A stretch of DNA of 64,000 nucleotides from Pseudomonadota bacterium (GCA_029556915.1 JAKQIT010000077.1:62001-126000); one strand, 5' to 3'; counted from the first letter of the stretch, positions 22,001 through 30,137 are shown. A program made the numbers and translations. The notes: generated from the sequence alone by a model not told the origin.

Positions 22001-22545
22001 AATTCCGTTTCACGACGACGCTCTTTATATTTACTTATACCAGCCGCTTCTTCTAGAAAAATACGCAGTTCTTCAGGCTTGGCTTCGACAATGCGATTTA
22101 TCGTGTTTTGTCCGATAATTGCGTAAGCGCGACCACCCAAACCAGTGCCTAAAAATAGGTCAGCAACATCACGGCGACGCACTACACTATTATTGATATA
22201 GTAAGTTGAACCTTTATCACGTTCAATGACACGTTTTACTGATATTTCGGCATATTGAGACCATTCACCAGATGCACCACCTAGGCTGTTATCAAACACA
22301 AGTTCAACCGATGCACGTGATATGGGCTTGCGATTGCCTGAACCATTAAAAATGACAGCATCCATCGCATCTGCACGCATTTCTTTTGCGGAAGATTCGC
22401 CCAAGACCCAGCGTACCGACTCCATCACATTCGATTTTCCACACCCATTTGGACCAACCACGCCTATACGTTGCCCATGAATGTGCAATGTGGTGGGGTC
22501 AACAAAGGATTTGAAGCCAGCGAGTTTTAAATGGGTTAAACGCAA
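19009..22545 (-). CDS. smc: Chromosome partition protein Smc
   Basis: 1178-residue Smc ATPase that organises and segregates the chromosome with ScpA and ScpB. The N-terminal head has Walker A VGPNGCGKSNVMESVRW; two long coiled coils surround a hinge at about residues 515-650; the C-terminal head has the signature LLSGGEKALTALALVF and Walker B FCLMDEVDAPLDD. It opens the minus-strand group smc-zipA-ligA and is divergent from queF over a 67-base gap that contains a palindrome at 22577-22593. Confidence 0.97.
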   Translation of the reverse strand: MRLTHLKLAGFKSFVDPTTLHIHGQRIGVVGPNGCGKSNVMESVRWVLGESSAKEMRADAMDAVIFNGSGNRKPISRASVELVFDNSLGGASGEWSQYAEISVKRVIERDKGSTYYINNSVVRRRDVADLFLGTGLGGRAYAIIGQNTINRIVEAKPEELRIFLEEAAGISKYKERRRETELRLRDTRENLTRVEDILRELDKQISRLQSQAVVAEQYHQLQTALNIAKAQVWLLKKRDASALWEKAQRNVEKLANELEAQMAKLRSNESALESARQDSFAATEALNVAQTNYYEANAEVSNLENQVKSTTEARARLEQQIQQLQSQLQKNATQSSQLLSTLESAQADLEKANADYASAELKIQSEKSNLPALSQQFQGVLANYNVSLAAVNTAEQRLRLEQANLSHISRSVAETSEHISRLQKNLASIQTIPDAAIVEKQLQHNAVDQEIAVLDKVILETQHKEQTLTIESKSQRDLYSEKQRALTVLEAEISSLTKVQQSMERGNNQDALDSWLKNVGLENRTRFWQSIKIKNGWETALEAVLGNRLNAIASHTLKLASRPPKGLTVGLEAKFTRTITIKNGKTALYDMLDKVEENLKSALQDWLAGVYLLEADADADNERQTLANGECLVNQQGDIYTAHSLSYFGDPSLLHGVLERQAHLEALELQRPIAQDAVVQSQVQLAFIEQNLQILRGEQQSKHLQLKMLSQQQHQLSLDLQQLKHAQQNVQQRQQSLQIDCAAAEEKLLKLKSEIDVKQAIINEITQSLTQAQVQKSRQEVEKQKADSALHFARNQLQISERAFQESGFNLKLKNNYINELNSKINHLHEEKASLELHVNDSEAMLASTMMQALKDNLIIALNNKQSCDQALALARNVMGESEQALLGIERERMQNEQSLHPLRDKLESARLNEQESRIYFEQCHAELLACHVHEDAISAQLNQIGAGSESVVKVADVERKRNKLMLEIEALGAVNLAAIQELETEQLRKTYLDSQSKDLTEASETLEVAIRKIDKETRGRLQATFDEANKHFGELFSTLFGGGQARLELLGEEILDTGMQVFAQPPGKKNSTIHLLSGGEKALTALALVFALFRLNPAPFCLMDEVDAPLDDSNTERFCAMVKKMSEKTQFLYVSHNKISMEMAQQLIGVTMQESGVSRIVDVDMETAVKMTAEVAV

Positions 22546-22576
22546 ATTCGAGTTTTTGTGTGATGTATTTTCATAG

Positions 22577-22593
22577 AACGTTATAATAACGTT
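22577..22593. promoter_or_regulatory. Palindrome with embedded TATAAT between smc and queF
   Basis: Perfect 17-base palindrome AACGTTATAATAACGTT followed by a T-run, in the divergent smc/queF gap. It contains a consensus -10 (TATAAT) on the plus strand and starts 36 bases before the queF ATG. It may be the queF promoter with an overlapping operator, or a small hairpin. Which one is not resolved by sequence. Confidence 0.4.
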
Positions 22594-22612
22594 TTTTTAG
22601 AAGATTTGCCCG

Positions 22613-23059
22613 ATGACAACGACAAGTTTAGGTGGAAAACCTACCGCTCAACCCACAAAAGTCTTAGAAACGTTTGAAAACCCAAAACAAACGCGCGACT
22701 TTCATATTCACATGGAAATCCCAGAGTTTACCTGCCTGTGTCCAAAAACAGGGCAGCCAGACTTTGCTGTGATATATGTGGACTACATTCCAGATAAACT
22801 GTGCGTAGAATTAAAAAGTTTAAAACTTTATATGTGGTCATTTAGAGATGAAGGCTGCTTTCACGAAGCGGTTACCAATCAAATTTTAGATGATTTAGTT
22901 GAAGCTACGCAACCTAAGTTTATGCGCGTTACAGCAAAATTTTATGTTCGCGGTGGTGTATTCACTAATGTTATCGCTGAACACCGTAAACCTGACTGGC
23001 AACCACAAGCACGCGTTGAACTTACACAATTTGAAAGCCAGTCGAATATACGCGGTTAA
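22613..23059 (+). CDS. queF: NADPH-dependent preQ0 reductase QueF (short type)
   Basis: 148-residue QueF that reduces the nitrile of 7-cyano-7-deazaguanine to preQ1, a step in queuosine synthesis for tRNA. Catalytic Cys is in [15 protein letters not shown]; the QueF signature [16 protein letters not shown] and GCFHEAVTN are present. The length is that of the unimodular B. subtilis type. Here it stands alone, divergent from smc and followed by two tRNA genes. Confidence 0.96.
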   Translation: MTTTSLGGKPTAQPTKVLETFENPKQTRDFHIHMEIPEFTCLCPKTGQPDFAVIYVDYIPDKLCVELKSLKLYMWSFRDEGCFHEAVTNQILDDLVEATQPKFMRVTAKFYVRGGVFTNVIAEHRKPDWQPQARVELTQFESQSNIRG

Positions 23060-23183
23060 TTAAGCGCTGGTTTGAAAGAATTTAGCAAAAGTCAGCAAAA
23101 AACATTGACAAGCTATCTACTCATCTTTATGATTGCGCCTCGCTGACATAACAAGATATTTGAAAGCGAAATGTGGTAAGTTT

Positions 23184-23259
<76 letters not shown>

Positions 23260-23347
23260 CAAGTAAGTAATTTAGTTGTAATTTCTCGCTAAAACTTGCA
23301 CAAAATGTAGTAAAATACGGGTATTATCAATCGATAATATTTCTTAG

Positions 23348-23423
23348 GTCCCCATCGTCTAGAGGCCTAGGACACCTCCCTTTCACGGAGGCGACCGGGG
23401 TTCGAATCCCCGTGGGGACGCCA
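23348..23423 (+). tRNA. tRNA-Glu (TTC), attachment site of the large element
   Basis: 76 bases with encoded CCA. Acceptor GTCCCCA pairs with TGGGGAC, the anticodon loop is CTTTCAC (TTC), and the T arm is CCGGG-GTTCGAATC-CCCGT. The 3' 41 bases also encode, on the other strand, the C-terminus of the serine recombinase at 23383-24888. The tRNA is intact, so the element regenerates its 3' half on insertion. Confidence 0.96.
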
Positions 23424-24888
23424 TTAATTCCCCGCTAGATATTTTGTAAGTAATCTTACAAGTCATAGCGGGTGTGGCATTTAATTCAATTTTATCAACC
23501 AGTGCGTTGATAAAGTCTTTGGCAGAAGCTCTGTCGGACATGTCCAGATTTTCTGATAATGTTTTGAGCATTTTTGCCACATCGTGTTCTGAGATGGCTA
23601 ATAATAGTCTGTTGGCATTGTAGTCATTTTCAGCTTTATCCACTTCATCCATTAGGTTGGTACGTTGTTTTTCTAAAGCTTCTATTCTAGCGAGTATTGG
23701 CCTTGGACTGTCTGTTTCTTCAAGTAGGCGTGTCAGCTTTTCAATCTTCAAGGTGATTTCATTCACTTGTTTCTTGTAAGTCTTTATTTCAGTGTCTGGT
23801 ACGGGTTGCGCTGCTTGGCGTGCGCATTTAGTCACGTCTTTAATAAAGTCCTCGGATTCTAAATCAGAGATGACTTTGTTAAAAATGGCGCTCTCAATAT
23901 CTTCTTTTGAGTATCGTTTACCTTTTGCTACGCGATAATACACTCCGTCACAGCCATGCCATGCTTGACCCTCAGCGTTGACCATTAGACCACTTAATAA
24001 AAAATCTGATGCGGTTTTATAGGGTTTGTGGGCGGTGTTTTCTAAGGCTTGTAAAATGGTTTCAGCTTCATCGGTGTTGATAAGGGCTGGATGCGTATCG
24101 TGTTGAATCAACCATTCGTAGCGAGGTCTGCGTTTAACACCGCCTTTATAGCCGCCACTGGATAATCGTTCATTCTGAACATTCCACACAGTGTGGCCTG
24201 CATAAGTAAGTGCGTTCCATTCCATGCCGATCAATGTGGATTGTGCCAGGTCAAACAAGCCACTTTCTCTGGCAGACTTAAACCGTGCAATGCCATTAGC
24301 TCGGAGTTTAAAGTAGTGCGCAACTTTCTTGGCATCCTCAGATAAAATCAGTTTGGATTTAGTCACAGGTTCACCATCGCGTATGGCGCCTGTTTCATGA
24401 TATTCAAGTTTGTATCCAAGCGGTGCGCGACCGCCAGCCCTAAATCCTTGTTTAACATTCTCGGCCATGCCTGCCAACCCCTTTTCTTTACTCATTAAAC
24501 TGTGTAGCTGATCAAAAGCTTGCATGACGGAGCGTATCACGACGTCAACCACACTCCCCGTCTCAGGCATTTTTGAGTACAGAATTTTAATGTTGCGTTT
24601 GTCGCACTCATAATGAACTGCATGTGCTAGATATTGATTGCGTGCAATACGCGAGGTATCCATGACGAGCAGATATTGCCAGCCACGGTCTTTATTCTTG
24701 AATTGTGTAAGTAAGGCTTGGAAAGCTGGACGATTATCATCTTTACCAGATTCCACCGCATCGGCATATTCATCCACTACAGTAAAGGATTTCGATTTGG
24801 CCATGGCTTGCAGCTCGCGACGCTGCACGTCTATGGAGACATCAGATCTGTCTTTCGAGGATCTAAGATATAACACGGCCTTGTTCAT
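23383..24888 (-). CDS. Large serine site-specific recombinase (ICE integrase)
   Basis: 501 residues. The N-terminal resolvase domain has the nucleophile region AVLYLRSSKDRSDVSIDVQR (likely Ser11) and the DTSRIARN active-site helix; a recombinase domain follows (FRAGGRAPLGYKLEYHETG), then a coiled coil near residues 370-430. It is expected to integrate and excise the element. Its last residues (MASPRGFEPRSPP) are encoded by the complement of tRNA-Glu and its stop uses bases of the anticodon loop, so the C-terminus would change when the element excises. The canonical zinc-ribbon cysteines are reduced or absent, which is unusual for the large serine class. Confidence 0.9.
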   Translation of the reverse strand: MNKAVLYLRSSKDRSDVSIDVQRRELQAMAKSKSFTVVDEYADAVESGKDDNRPAFQALLTQFKNKDRGWQYLLVMDTSRIARNQYLAHAVHYECDKRNIKILYSKMPETGSVVDVVIRSVMQAFDQLHSLMSKEKGLAGMAENVKQGFRAGGRAPLGYKLEYHETGAIRDGEPVTKSKLILSEDAKKVAHYFKLRANGIARFKSARESGLFDLAQSTLIGMEWNALTYAGHTVWNVQNERLSSGGYKGGVKRRPRYEWLIQHDTHPALINTDEAETILQALENTAHKPYKTASDFLLSGLMVNAEGQAWHGCDGVYYRVAKGKRYSKEDIESAIFNKVISDLESEDFIKDVTKCARQAAQPVPDTEIKTYKKQVNEITLKIEKLTRLLEETDSPRPILARIEALEKQRTNLMDEVDKAENDYNANRLLLAISEHDVAKMLKTLSENLDMSDRASAKDFINALVDKIELNATPAMTCKITYKISSGELMASPRGFEPRSPP

Positions 24889-24931
24889 GGTGTTTATTAT
24901 AATCCCATAAAAACTAAGTAGGTAGTAGTGT

Positions 24932-25762
24932 TTAGTACCTTATCCAAACAACTAAACCAATAGCAATTATCAAAATCAGCAAAATGAAATAATTGGTGTT
25001 GTTGTACCAAATACTTTTTACTAACCATTTGAATGGATGACTCCGAGCGAATTGGTTTTCTTTACCAAGTCGTTCAATAGCTCTAGTACTTTGCACTAGA
25101 TCGAGTTGTTGTTTATTTAAATTGCTCATTAAATTTTCAATAAACGGCATCATCTCTATCACTTCAATATTCTTTTGCCATTTCAAATTTTCTTTTAATT
25201 CTTTTACCTTAATTGGCTTGGATGTGCCTTCCTTCTTATCGGAATCACTATAAATAAACTCAAGTCCAAAGCTCTCATAGAACTTATTTCGCCTGTCTTT
25301 GTTATCAGTTGTTGCTTGGCCTATGCTAAGTCTTATAGGATTCACGTTGGCATCTGGCCATTGTTTAGCCCACATTACGATTTCGTTCATTAGGTATGTA
25401 CCAATACGTTGACCACATAAACCTTGCAAATCTAGAAAAATTGCCCCATTACCCGCACTAACTGAGGATAAAGATACTTGATTTTGAATATCTGAATATC
25501 CTCCTTGGAATGATTGAGCTGTTCTAAATGGAGTGATACCAATTTGAATGAGTTGGTAACTTAAGGTAATGGAAGCCTCATAAATTTGTCCACCATCATT
25601 ATAGCTCTTAGCTTTCTCGGTTCTTTCAACTACGATATACGCGATTACGGGTTTATCGAGCTTACTCTTATCTTTTACCGCAAGCACATGAATTTTAGGT
25701 TTTACGTTTTGACCTTTGATGTAATTGTTACTAAACGACGGTATAGACAAGTTAGCCACCAC
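24932..25762 (-). CDS. GNAT-like acetyltransferase with C-terminal membrane anchor
   Basis: 276 residues. The middle carries a GNAT-like core: a hydrophobic strand (GAIFLDLQGLCGQRIGTYLM) with an acetyl-CoA-loop-like QRIGTYL, and a later RRNKFYESFGLEFIYS typical of GNAT motif B. A linker follows, then one C-terminal hydrophobic helix (NYFILLILIIAIGLVVWI), so the enzyme would face the cytoplasm from the membrane. It sits 43 bases upstream of the recombinase on the same strand. Substrate unknown; it could modify a small molecule, a protein or a phage component. The GNAT assignment rests on two motifs only. Confidence 0.6.
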   Translation of the reverse strand: MVANLSIPSFSNNYIKGQNVKPKIHVLAVKDKSKLDKPVIAYIVVERTEKAKSYNDGGQIYEASITLSYQLIQIGITPFRTAQSFQGGYSDIQNQVSLSSVSAGNGAIFLDLQGLCGQRIGTYLMNEIVMWAKQWPDANVNPIRLSIGQATTDNKDRRNKFYESFGLEFIYSDSDKKEGTSKPIKVKELKENLKWQKNIEVIEMMPFIENLMSNLNKQQLDLVQSTRAIERLGKENQFARSHPFKWLVKSIWYNNTNYFILLILIIAIGLVVWIRY

Positions 25763-26211
25763 AATTCATCACTAAAAGTACTTTTATCGTTACAAACTGA
25801 TTCAATATAAAACCCTTTTCATTTAAATTTTTTCAATCCTGTGACAATATTTAATGTAATAAGTGCACTTTAGTCGCAAAAATAATCTCTGCAAACTCCA
25901 ACCCAAAGCCTCTACTAACATCCTCGGCATTTAGTACGTACTAAATCTAAAACCTATTGCAGGATAGGCAAGTTGCCGTGATTTGTCAGACAATTTTAGA
26001 AATAGCTAATACGCAATTGCGTGACTGATAGTATCCGATACTCACCAGAAAAGTTCTCATTAATCCTTAGTAAGCATAAGAGTTTACTGGATCTCTCTTT
26101 AAACTTGAGAGATTAACTGTATAATTACAGTGGCGTGGTTAAACCTCAACTTACAAACAATTTGTTTGTTAAACTCAATGCGAATTTGAGCTTCATGAAG
26201 GATTAAAAAGG
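25763..26211. other. 449-base intergenic region of the cargo zone
   Basis: Non-coding, AT-rich stretch between the GNAT-like gene and the HIT operon, which diverge. It contains the 18-base palindrome listed at 25929. A candidate promoter for the HIT unit lies near 26099-26130 (TAACTGTATAATTACAG includes TATAAT). The HIT gene is preceded by GAAGGATTAAAAAGG. No convincing small gene. Confidence 0.5.
25929..25946. repeat. Perfect 18-base palindrome, copy 1 of 2
   Basis: ATTTAGTACGTACTAAAT, a perfect inverted repeat, upstream of the HIT operon and far from any start codon. An identical copy lies at 52968-52985 upstream of trbM inside the transfer operon. A chance second perfect copy is very unlikely in 64 kb. 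Likely a protein-binding site. Confidence 0.6.
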
Positions 26212-26871
26212 ATGAGTTTAGTTCAGTCAAAGCATGCTGGCTGCAGATTTTGTAACATGACGAGGTCAGTCAGTTACACCTCAACGGTAGATCGTATTTT
26301 GTTTGAAGATGAGGATTATTTTGCTGTTAGTTCAATTGGCGGTTTTATACCTGGTTGGGCACTAGTTTTCCCTAAAACTCATAAGCTAAATCTATCGAAA
26401 GAGTACACAAATCCAGTTTTTTTGAAATTTGCTAGTCATGTAACGCAAATTGTTAGCAGTGAATATGGGGCATGCGTTATTTTTGAACACGGTTCAACCA
26501 CTGAAAATTCAGCTACTTCTTGTGGTGTAAACCATGCACATATGCATATTGTTCCGTTTTCTAAAAACATAGAACTACTAGCTCTACAAGAAACCGACAA
26601 TTTATTATGGAAGCAAGCTAACATCGCTGAGATATCTTCATTTGCAAATGGTAATGAATATTTGTTCTGTGCGAATGCTTTTGAAGATATCTCAACAATT
26701 GGCTCGTTTTCAAAAGTAACTAACCCTAGATCACAATTTTTTAGGCAATTACTCGCCAAGGCTACAGGATTTGGCGACATGTATGATTATAAACGTTATC
26801 GTTTTGAAGAGGTGTCTATAGCAACTGCCGATAGATTAAGTCAAAAATTCCACATTCCTTCGTCCGTCTAA
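26212..26871 (+). CDS. HIT-family nucleotide hydrolase/transferase
   Basis: 219 residues, about twice a minimal HIT protein. The histidine triad is clear: His108, His110 and His112 in GVNHAHMHIVPFS. An N-terminal CRFC pair, common in HIT proteins that bind zinc, and the strand FAVSSIGGFIPGWALVFPKT are present. HIT enzymes hydrolyse or transfer nucleotidyl groups (for example ApnA, AMP-lysine). The C-terminal 80 residues are not a standard HIT part. It is first of three same-strand genes (gaps of 22 and 10 bases) with a membrane protein and a PEP-synthase/MazG fusion. The set suggests a nucleotide-centred stress or defence system. Confidence 0.85.
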   Translation: MSLVQSKHAGCRFCNMTRSVSYTSTVDRILFEDEDYFAVSSIGGFIPGWALVFPKTHKLNLSKEYTNPVFLKFASHVTQIVSSEYGACVIFEHGSTTENSATSCGVNHAHMHIVPFSKNIELLALQETDNLLWKQANIAEISSFANGNEYLFCANAFEDISTIGSFSKVTNPRSQFFRQLLAKATGFGDMYDYKRYRFEEVSIATADRLSQKFHIPSSV

Positions 26872-26893
26872 TTCAGTCTGCGCTGAGAGTAAA

Positions 26894-27532
26894 ATGACAT
26901 CTACGGAATCAACCAAAATAAATAGCTCGCACAATGTTGATGCAGCCTCTACAGACTCTAAGTTAGTTGTTCCTGGTTGGAATGCTGCAGACCCAACAGA
27001 TGGTCGTGCAAAGTATGACTATAAGAGTAGATACCCTTTGTGTATTCGAGTGCAGATGTTTTCGGAAGCTTTGTATTTATTAGTAATATTAATAATTAGT
27101 ACTTACCATTTGGTCTGGATGTTCGGTGATAGTTTACCATTCTGGCAAACACAATTAACATTCACTGAACTTAATCGTGACTTACAAAAAATGTTTGCAT
27201 TTTTTACAGCAGGAGCAATAGGCGGTACGATGTTTGGTTTAAAATATCTTCATCATGTTGCAGGCAAGGGTTTGTGGAATGAAGACCGAAGAATATGGCG
27301 AATTTTTACACCATTTTTAACTGCTTTATTAGCCGCTATGTTTGGAATTATAGTTGACGGAGGGTTTATTCATCTTTCTACTCAAGTAGATGGTAAACCC
27401 CCATATTCGTCTTATGTCAGCATAGGTTTTTTTACAGGTTATTTTGCAGATACAGCTCTAGCTAAGCTTCAAGAAATAGCAACTTTCATTTTTGGTGCAG
27501 AAAAAAAAGCTGCTTCTTTAATTGATCAATGA
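26894..27532 (+). CDS. Four-helix membrane protein of the HIT operon
   Basis: 212 residues: a hydrophilic N-terminus of about 55 residues, then four hydrophobic segments (LYLLVILIISTYHLVWMFG, MFAFFTAGAIGGTMFGL, FLTALLAAMFGIIVDG, YVSIGFFTGYFADTALA) and a short charged tail. I recognise no family. Its place between the HIT gene and the ATP-grasp/MazG gene suggests it is the membrane effector or sensor of that unit, like small membrane proteins in many anti-phage operons. That role is inference only. Confidence 0.7.
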   Translation: MTSTESTKINSSHNVDAASTDSKLVVPGWNAADPTDGRAKYDYKSRYPLCIRVQMFSEALYLLVILIISTYHLVWMFGDSLPFWQTQLTFTELNRDLQKMFAFFTAGAIGGTMFGLKYLHHVAGKGLWNEDRRIWRIFTPFLTALLAAMFGIIVDGGFIHLSTQVDGKPPYSSYVSIGFFTGYFADTALAKLQEIATFIFGAEKKAASLIDQ

Positions 27533-27542
27533 CCTGTAAATT

Positions 27543-30137
27543 TTGATTAATAGTCAAGCTATAACACCAATAAATCCAGTTCATCTCCTCACTAGTGAGA
27601 AGTTAATCAAGTTGCCAATAGGTAGTATCTTTGTTGACCAAATTGGTCAAAAGGCTTTTGGTTTGTCTTGTATCCCACATGAGTGGACTCCATCTTTTTG
27701 CGTCATAAGTCATTCTGCCGCAATTGAAATTTCAAGCAAGCCAGAAATTTTGCAGCACCTCAAGCAGTTAGATTGGTTTAAAAGTCTACAGCCAACTGAC
27801 CATGTAATGATCAGATCAAGTGCCATCAACGAAACTATTGGCGAACGTGGACAGCTTATTTCCGAACAAACAACTGTTAATGATCTCCAGAAAACTTTAA
27901 CCAAATGTCTTAGAGAAACAGAAGATAGCGACTCAACTATACATTGGATTTTACAACCTAAAATTGTCCAGCTTAGTATGGGACATCTTTCAAATGAAAG
28001 GCGCATATCAAAACATAAACGAGATTGGCTCCTTGAGTTTGAAATGATTAAGGAGGTATCTAAAATTAGAACTCCTGTTCCAATTTGCATAAGGCAATGG
28101 AGAGAAGGTGTATTTAAGGCTCCTGAACCGATGGAATGTGCCAGTAGCATTGCAATAGATAGCGTCTTAAGAAACCCAGCCCAATGGGCAACAGAAAGAA
28201 TGTTTAGAATTCACTATGAATGGGTTTGGGATGGGAGGTTCGCTTGGATAGTACAAGCGGATTTTTGCACTGAAATTACTGGTATAGATCCTAAGAGCTT
28301 CTTACCTAGAAGTATCCATAAGAATAAATCAATAAATTTAAGGCATTTTCGACTAATTAACGAATCTGATTTTAAGCAGTATAGAAAACTTGCAAACTCA
28401 AAATTGTATTCTGAACTAGGATATTCACAACCAGTTTTTTATGTACTAGATGATACTAAAATTATTGATGACCTTTTATCTGGTAAAGCGAATTCTTCAG
28501 TTTTGGCTGAGATAGAAACTCTCTTGAAGCAGCAAGCACTGGTGATCAGAACCGATGTTATTAAAACTGAAGGGGTATTAAGGCATATGTTACCTCGTAG
28601 TGATGGCTTAGGTACTTTAGATGCTGTAATCACGTGGTTTAGTAACGAATTGCCTGAAAAATTAAAACTGATTGAAAACTGGAATGACAATTTAATTTTT
28701 ATTTGCCATCATTACATTCCTGCTCTTGCATCCGCTTGGAGCTGGGCTGAACCTAGGAAAAGGGTTGTACGTGTAGAAGCATTGTGGGGAATACCTGAGG
28801 GTATGTATTGGTACAGCCATGATGCTTATGAAGTTGACACTACTGATAGTGACTTATCGAAAGCTACATTAAATTCAAGTAAATTTAGGCATTTTGAACG
28901 CTTAAGATTTAAAGAGTGGTACGTAGCACCTGACCCAAGCGGCATCTGGTCTCACCAACGCGCTTCAGAGCCATATGATTGGAATTCAACAATAAAAGAT
29001 AAAAATTGGTTATCAGAAATGGCAATAACAACTCGTAAAATTGCCGAGCAATTAGGGCATGCAGTTAATGTAATGTGGTTTTTAGGGGTTCACAAAGACG
29101 CATCTAACCACAACATACTACCTTGGTTTCACCATAAGTCAGAGTTTGATACCAGTTCTTTAAGGGTAGCTCCCAGATTTAAAGATCCCAATTCAAAAAG
29201 TATCGAAATTCACAAACTAAGCGACTGGGAAACGTTGCGACAAAGCACTAAGCAAGATCAACTTACAATAAAAAGAATTTCTGTTTCACCGCGTGAACCT
29301 AATTTAATTAGAAATGACTTATTTGTAGAGCAATTAGCTGACTTTGCCAAACAACAAGGTGCTGTTGTAGAGCTCATGGGTGGGGTTTTATCACATGTGT
29401 TTTATATGTTGCAAAAAAAAGGTTGTATTGTTGAAATCATTGATCCATTTGGTACAAGTGATGAAAGTTTAGTTTTTAAGAAACTGGTTAGAGATAAAGT
29501 ACCAGAGTCCATAGAGCAAAAAGGTGAGCTGGTTACTCATATCAAAGTTGGTGGAGACCAGCTTGTAAAAGCGTTAAAAGCTAAGTTGTTAGAAGAGTCA
29601 ATTGAGGTAATGGATGCGCAATCGACATCTGATACGTTAGAAGAACTAGCCGATGTGTTGGAGGTTGTTCATGCAATATCAAAACATCTTAATATTAGTA
29701 TGAAAAGCATTGAAGAAAATCGAAAACAAAAGCGAAATAAACGTGGTGGGTTTGATGAGGGTATAGTTCTTGTTAAAACAACTGCGCCCGCCAGCCTGTC
29801 TGCGGGACTCCCTGTAGACGTACAGATTGAAAGTCTTTTTCCAGATGGAGTAATTGTTGAGTCTGGGGCTATATCTCTTGAACAGGACATAAAGCTACAT
29901 CAAGATGATCCTGAAACTCATGGAATAAAGCAGCGTTTATTAGAAATTGAGTTCCCTACTGCACCAGATGGACAGATAAAAAGAACTACTGAATTTAGAA
30001 TTATGGCTAACCTTGAAAAAGGAATAATTGAAATTCCTTTTAAAGGTGAGTGGATAATTAGTCGAAAAAAAGCGGAGTTGAAAGTGCGACTGTTAATTAC
30101 CCCAACACCTATTCAAATTAAACTACCATTTGAATGA
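27543..30137 (+). CDS. Fusion of PEP-synthase-type ATP-grasp and MazG-like NTP pyrophosphohydrolase
   Basis: 864 residues, TTG start 10 bases after the membrane gene. The N-terminal half resembles the nucleotide-binding domain of PEP synthase/PPDK: PSFCVIS, HVMIRSSAINETIGERGQLI (around residues 88-107), and later HHYIPALASAWSWAEP with VEALWGIPEGMYW and a DAYEVD stretch. No phosphohistidine (swivelling) or PEP-binding domain is visible. Residues about 648-735 form a COG4997-like all-alpha NTP pyrophosphohydrolase: KLVRDKVPESI, LLEESIEVMDA, LEELADVLEVVHAI and ending GGFDEGIVL. The last 120 residues are beta-rich and unknown. The combination points to making or removing a nucleotide signal. Its end overlaps the convergent methylase gene by 20 bases. 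Confidence 0.75.
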   Translation: MINSQAITPINPVHLLTSEKLIKLPIGSIFVDQIGQKAFGLSCIPHEWTPSFCVISHSAAIEISSKPEILQHLKQLDWFKSLQPTDHVMIRSSAINETIGERGQLISEQTTVNDLQKTLTKCLRETEDSDSTIHWILQPKIVQLSMGHLSNERRISKHKRDWLLEFEMIKEVSKIRTPVPICIRQWREGVFKAPEPMECASSIAIDSVLRNPAQWATERMFRIHYEWVWDGRFAWIVQADFCTEITGIDPKSFLPRSIHKNKSINLRHFRLINESDFKQYRKLANSKLYSELGYSQPVFYVLDDTKIIDDLLSGKANSSVLAEIETLLKQQALVIRTDVIKTEGVLRHMLPRSDGLGTLDAVITWFSNELPEKLKLIENWNDNLIFICHHYIPALASAWSWAEPRKRVVRVEALWGIPEGMYWYSHDAYEVDTTDSDLSKATLNSSKFRHFERLRFKEWYVAPDPSGIWSHQRASEPYDWNSTIKDKNWLSEMAITTRKIAEQLGHAVNVMWFLGVHKDASNHNILPWFHHKSEFDTSSLRVAPRFKDPNSKSIEIHKLSDWETLRQSTKQDQLTIKRISVSPREPNLIRNDLFVEQLADFAKQQGAVVELMGGVLSHVFYMLQKKGCIVEIIDPFGTSDESLVFKKLVRDKVPESIEQKGELVTHIKVGGDQLVKALKAKLLEESIEVMDAQSTSDTLEELADVLEVVHAISKHLNISMKSIEENRKQKRNKRGGFDEGIVLVKTTAPASLSAGLPVDVQIESLFPDGVIVESGAISLEQDIKLHQDDPETHGIKQRLLEIEFPTAPDGQIKRTTEFRIMANLEKGIIEIPFKGEWIISRKKAELKVRLLITPTPIQIKLPFE

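Noticed and set aside
22546..22612. preQ1 riboswitch before queF
   Set aside because: The 67-base leader has no preQ1 aptamer features; only the palindrome is present.
23405..23423. Search for a direct repeat of the tRNA-Glu 3' end elsewhere in the window
   Set aside because: Sequences such as GGTTCGAGCC at 31990 share only the TTCGA core and are no attachment copies.
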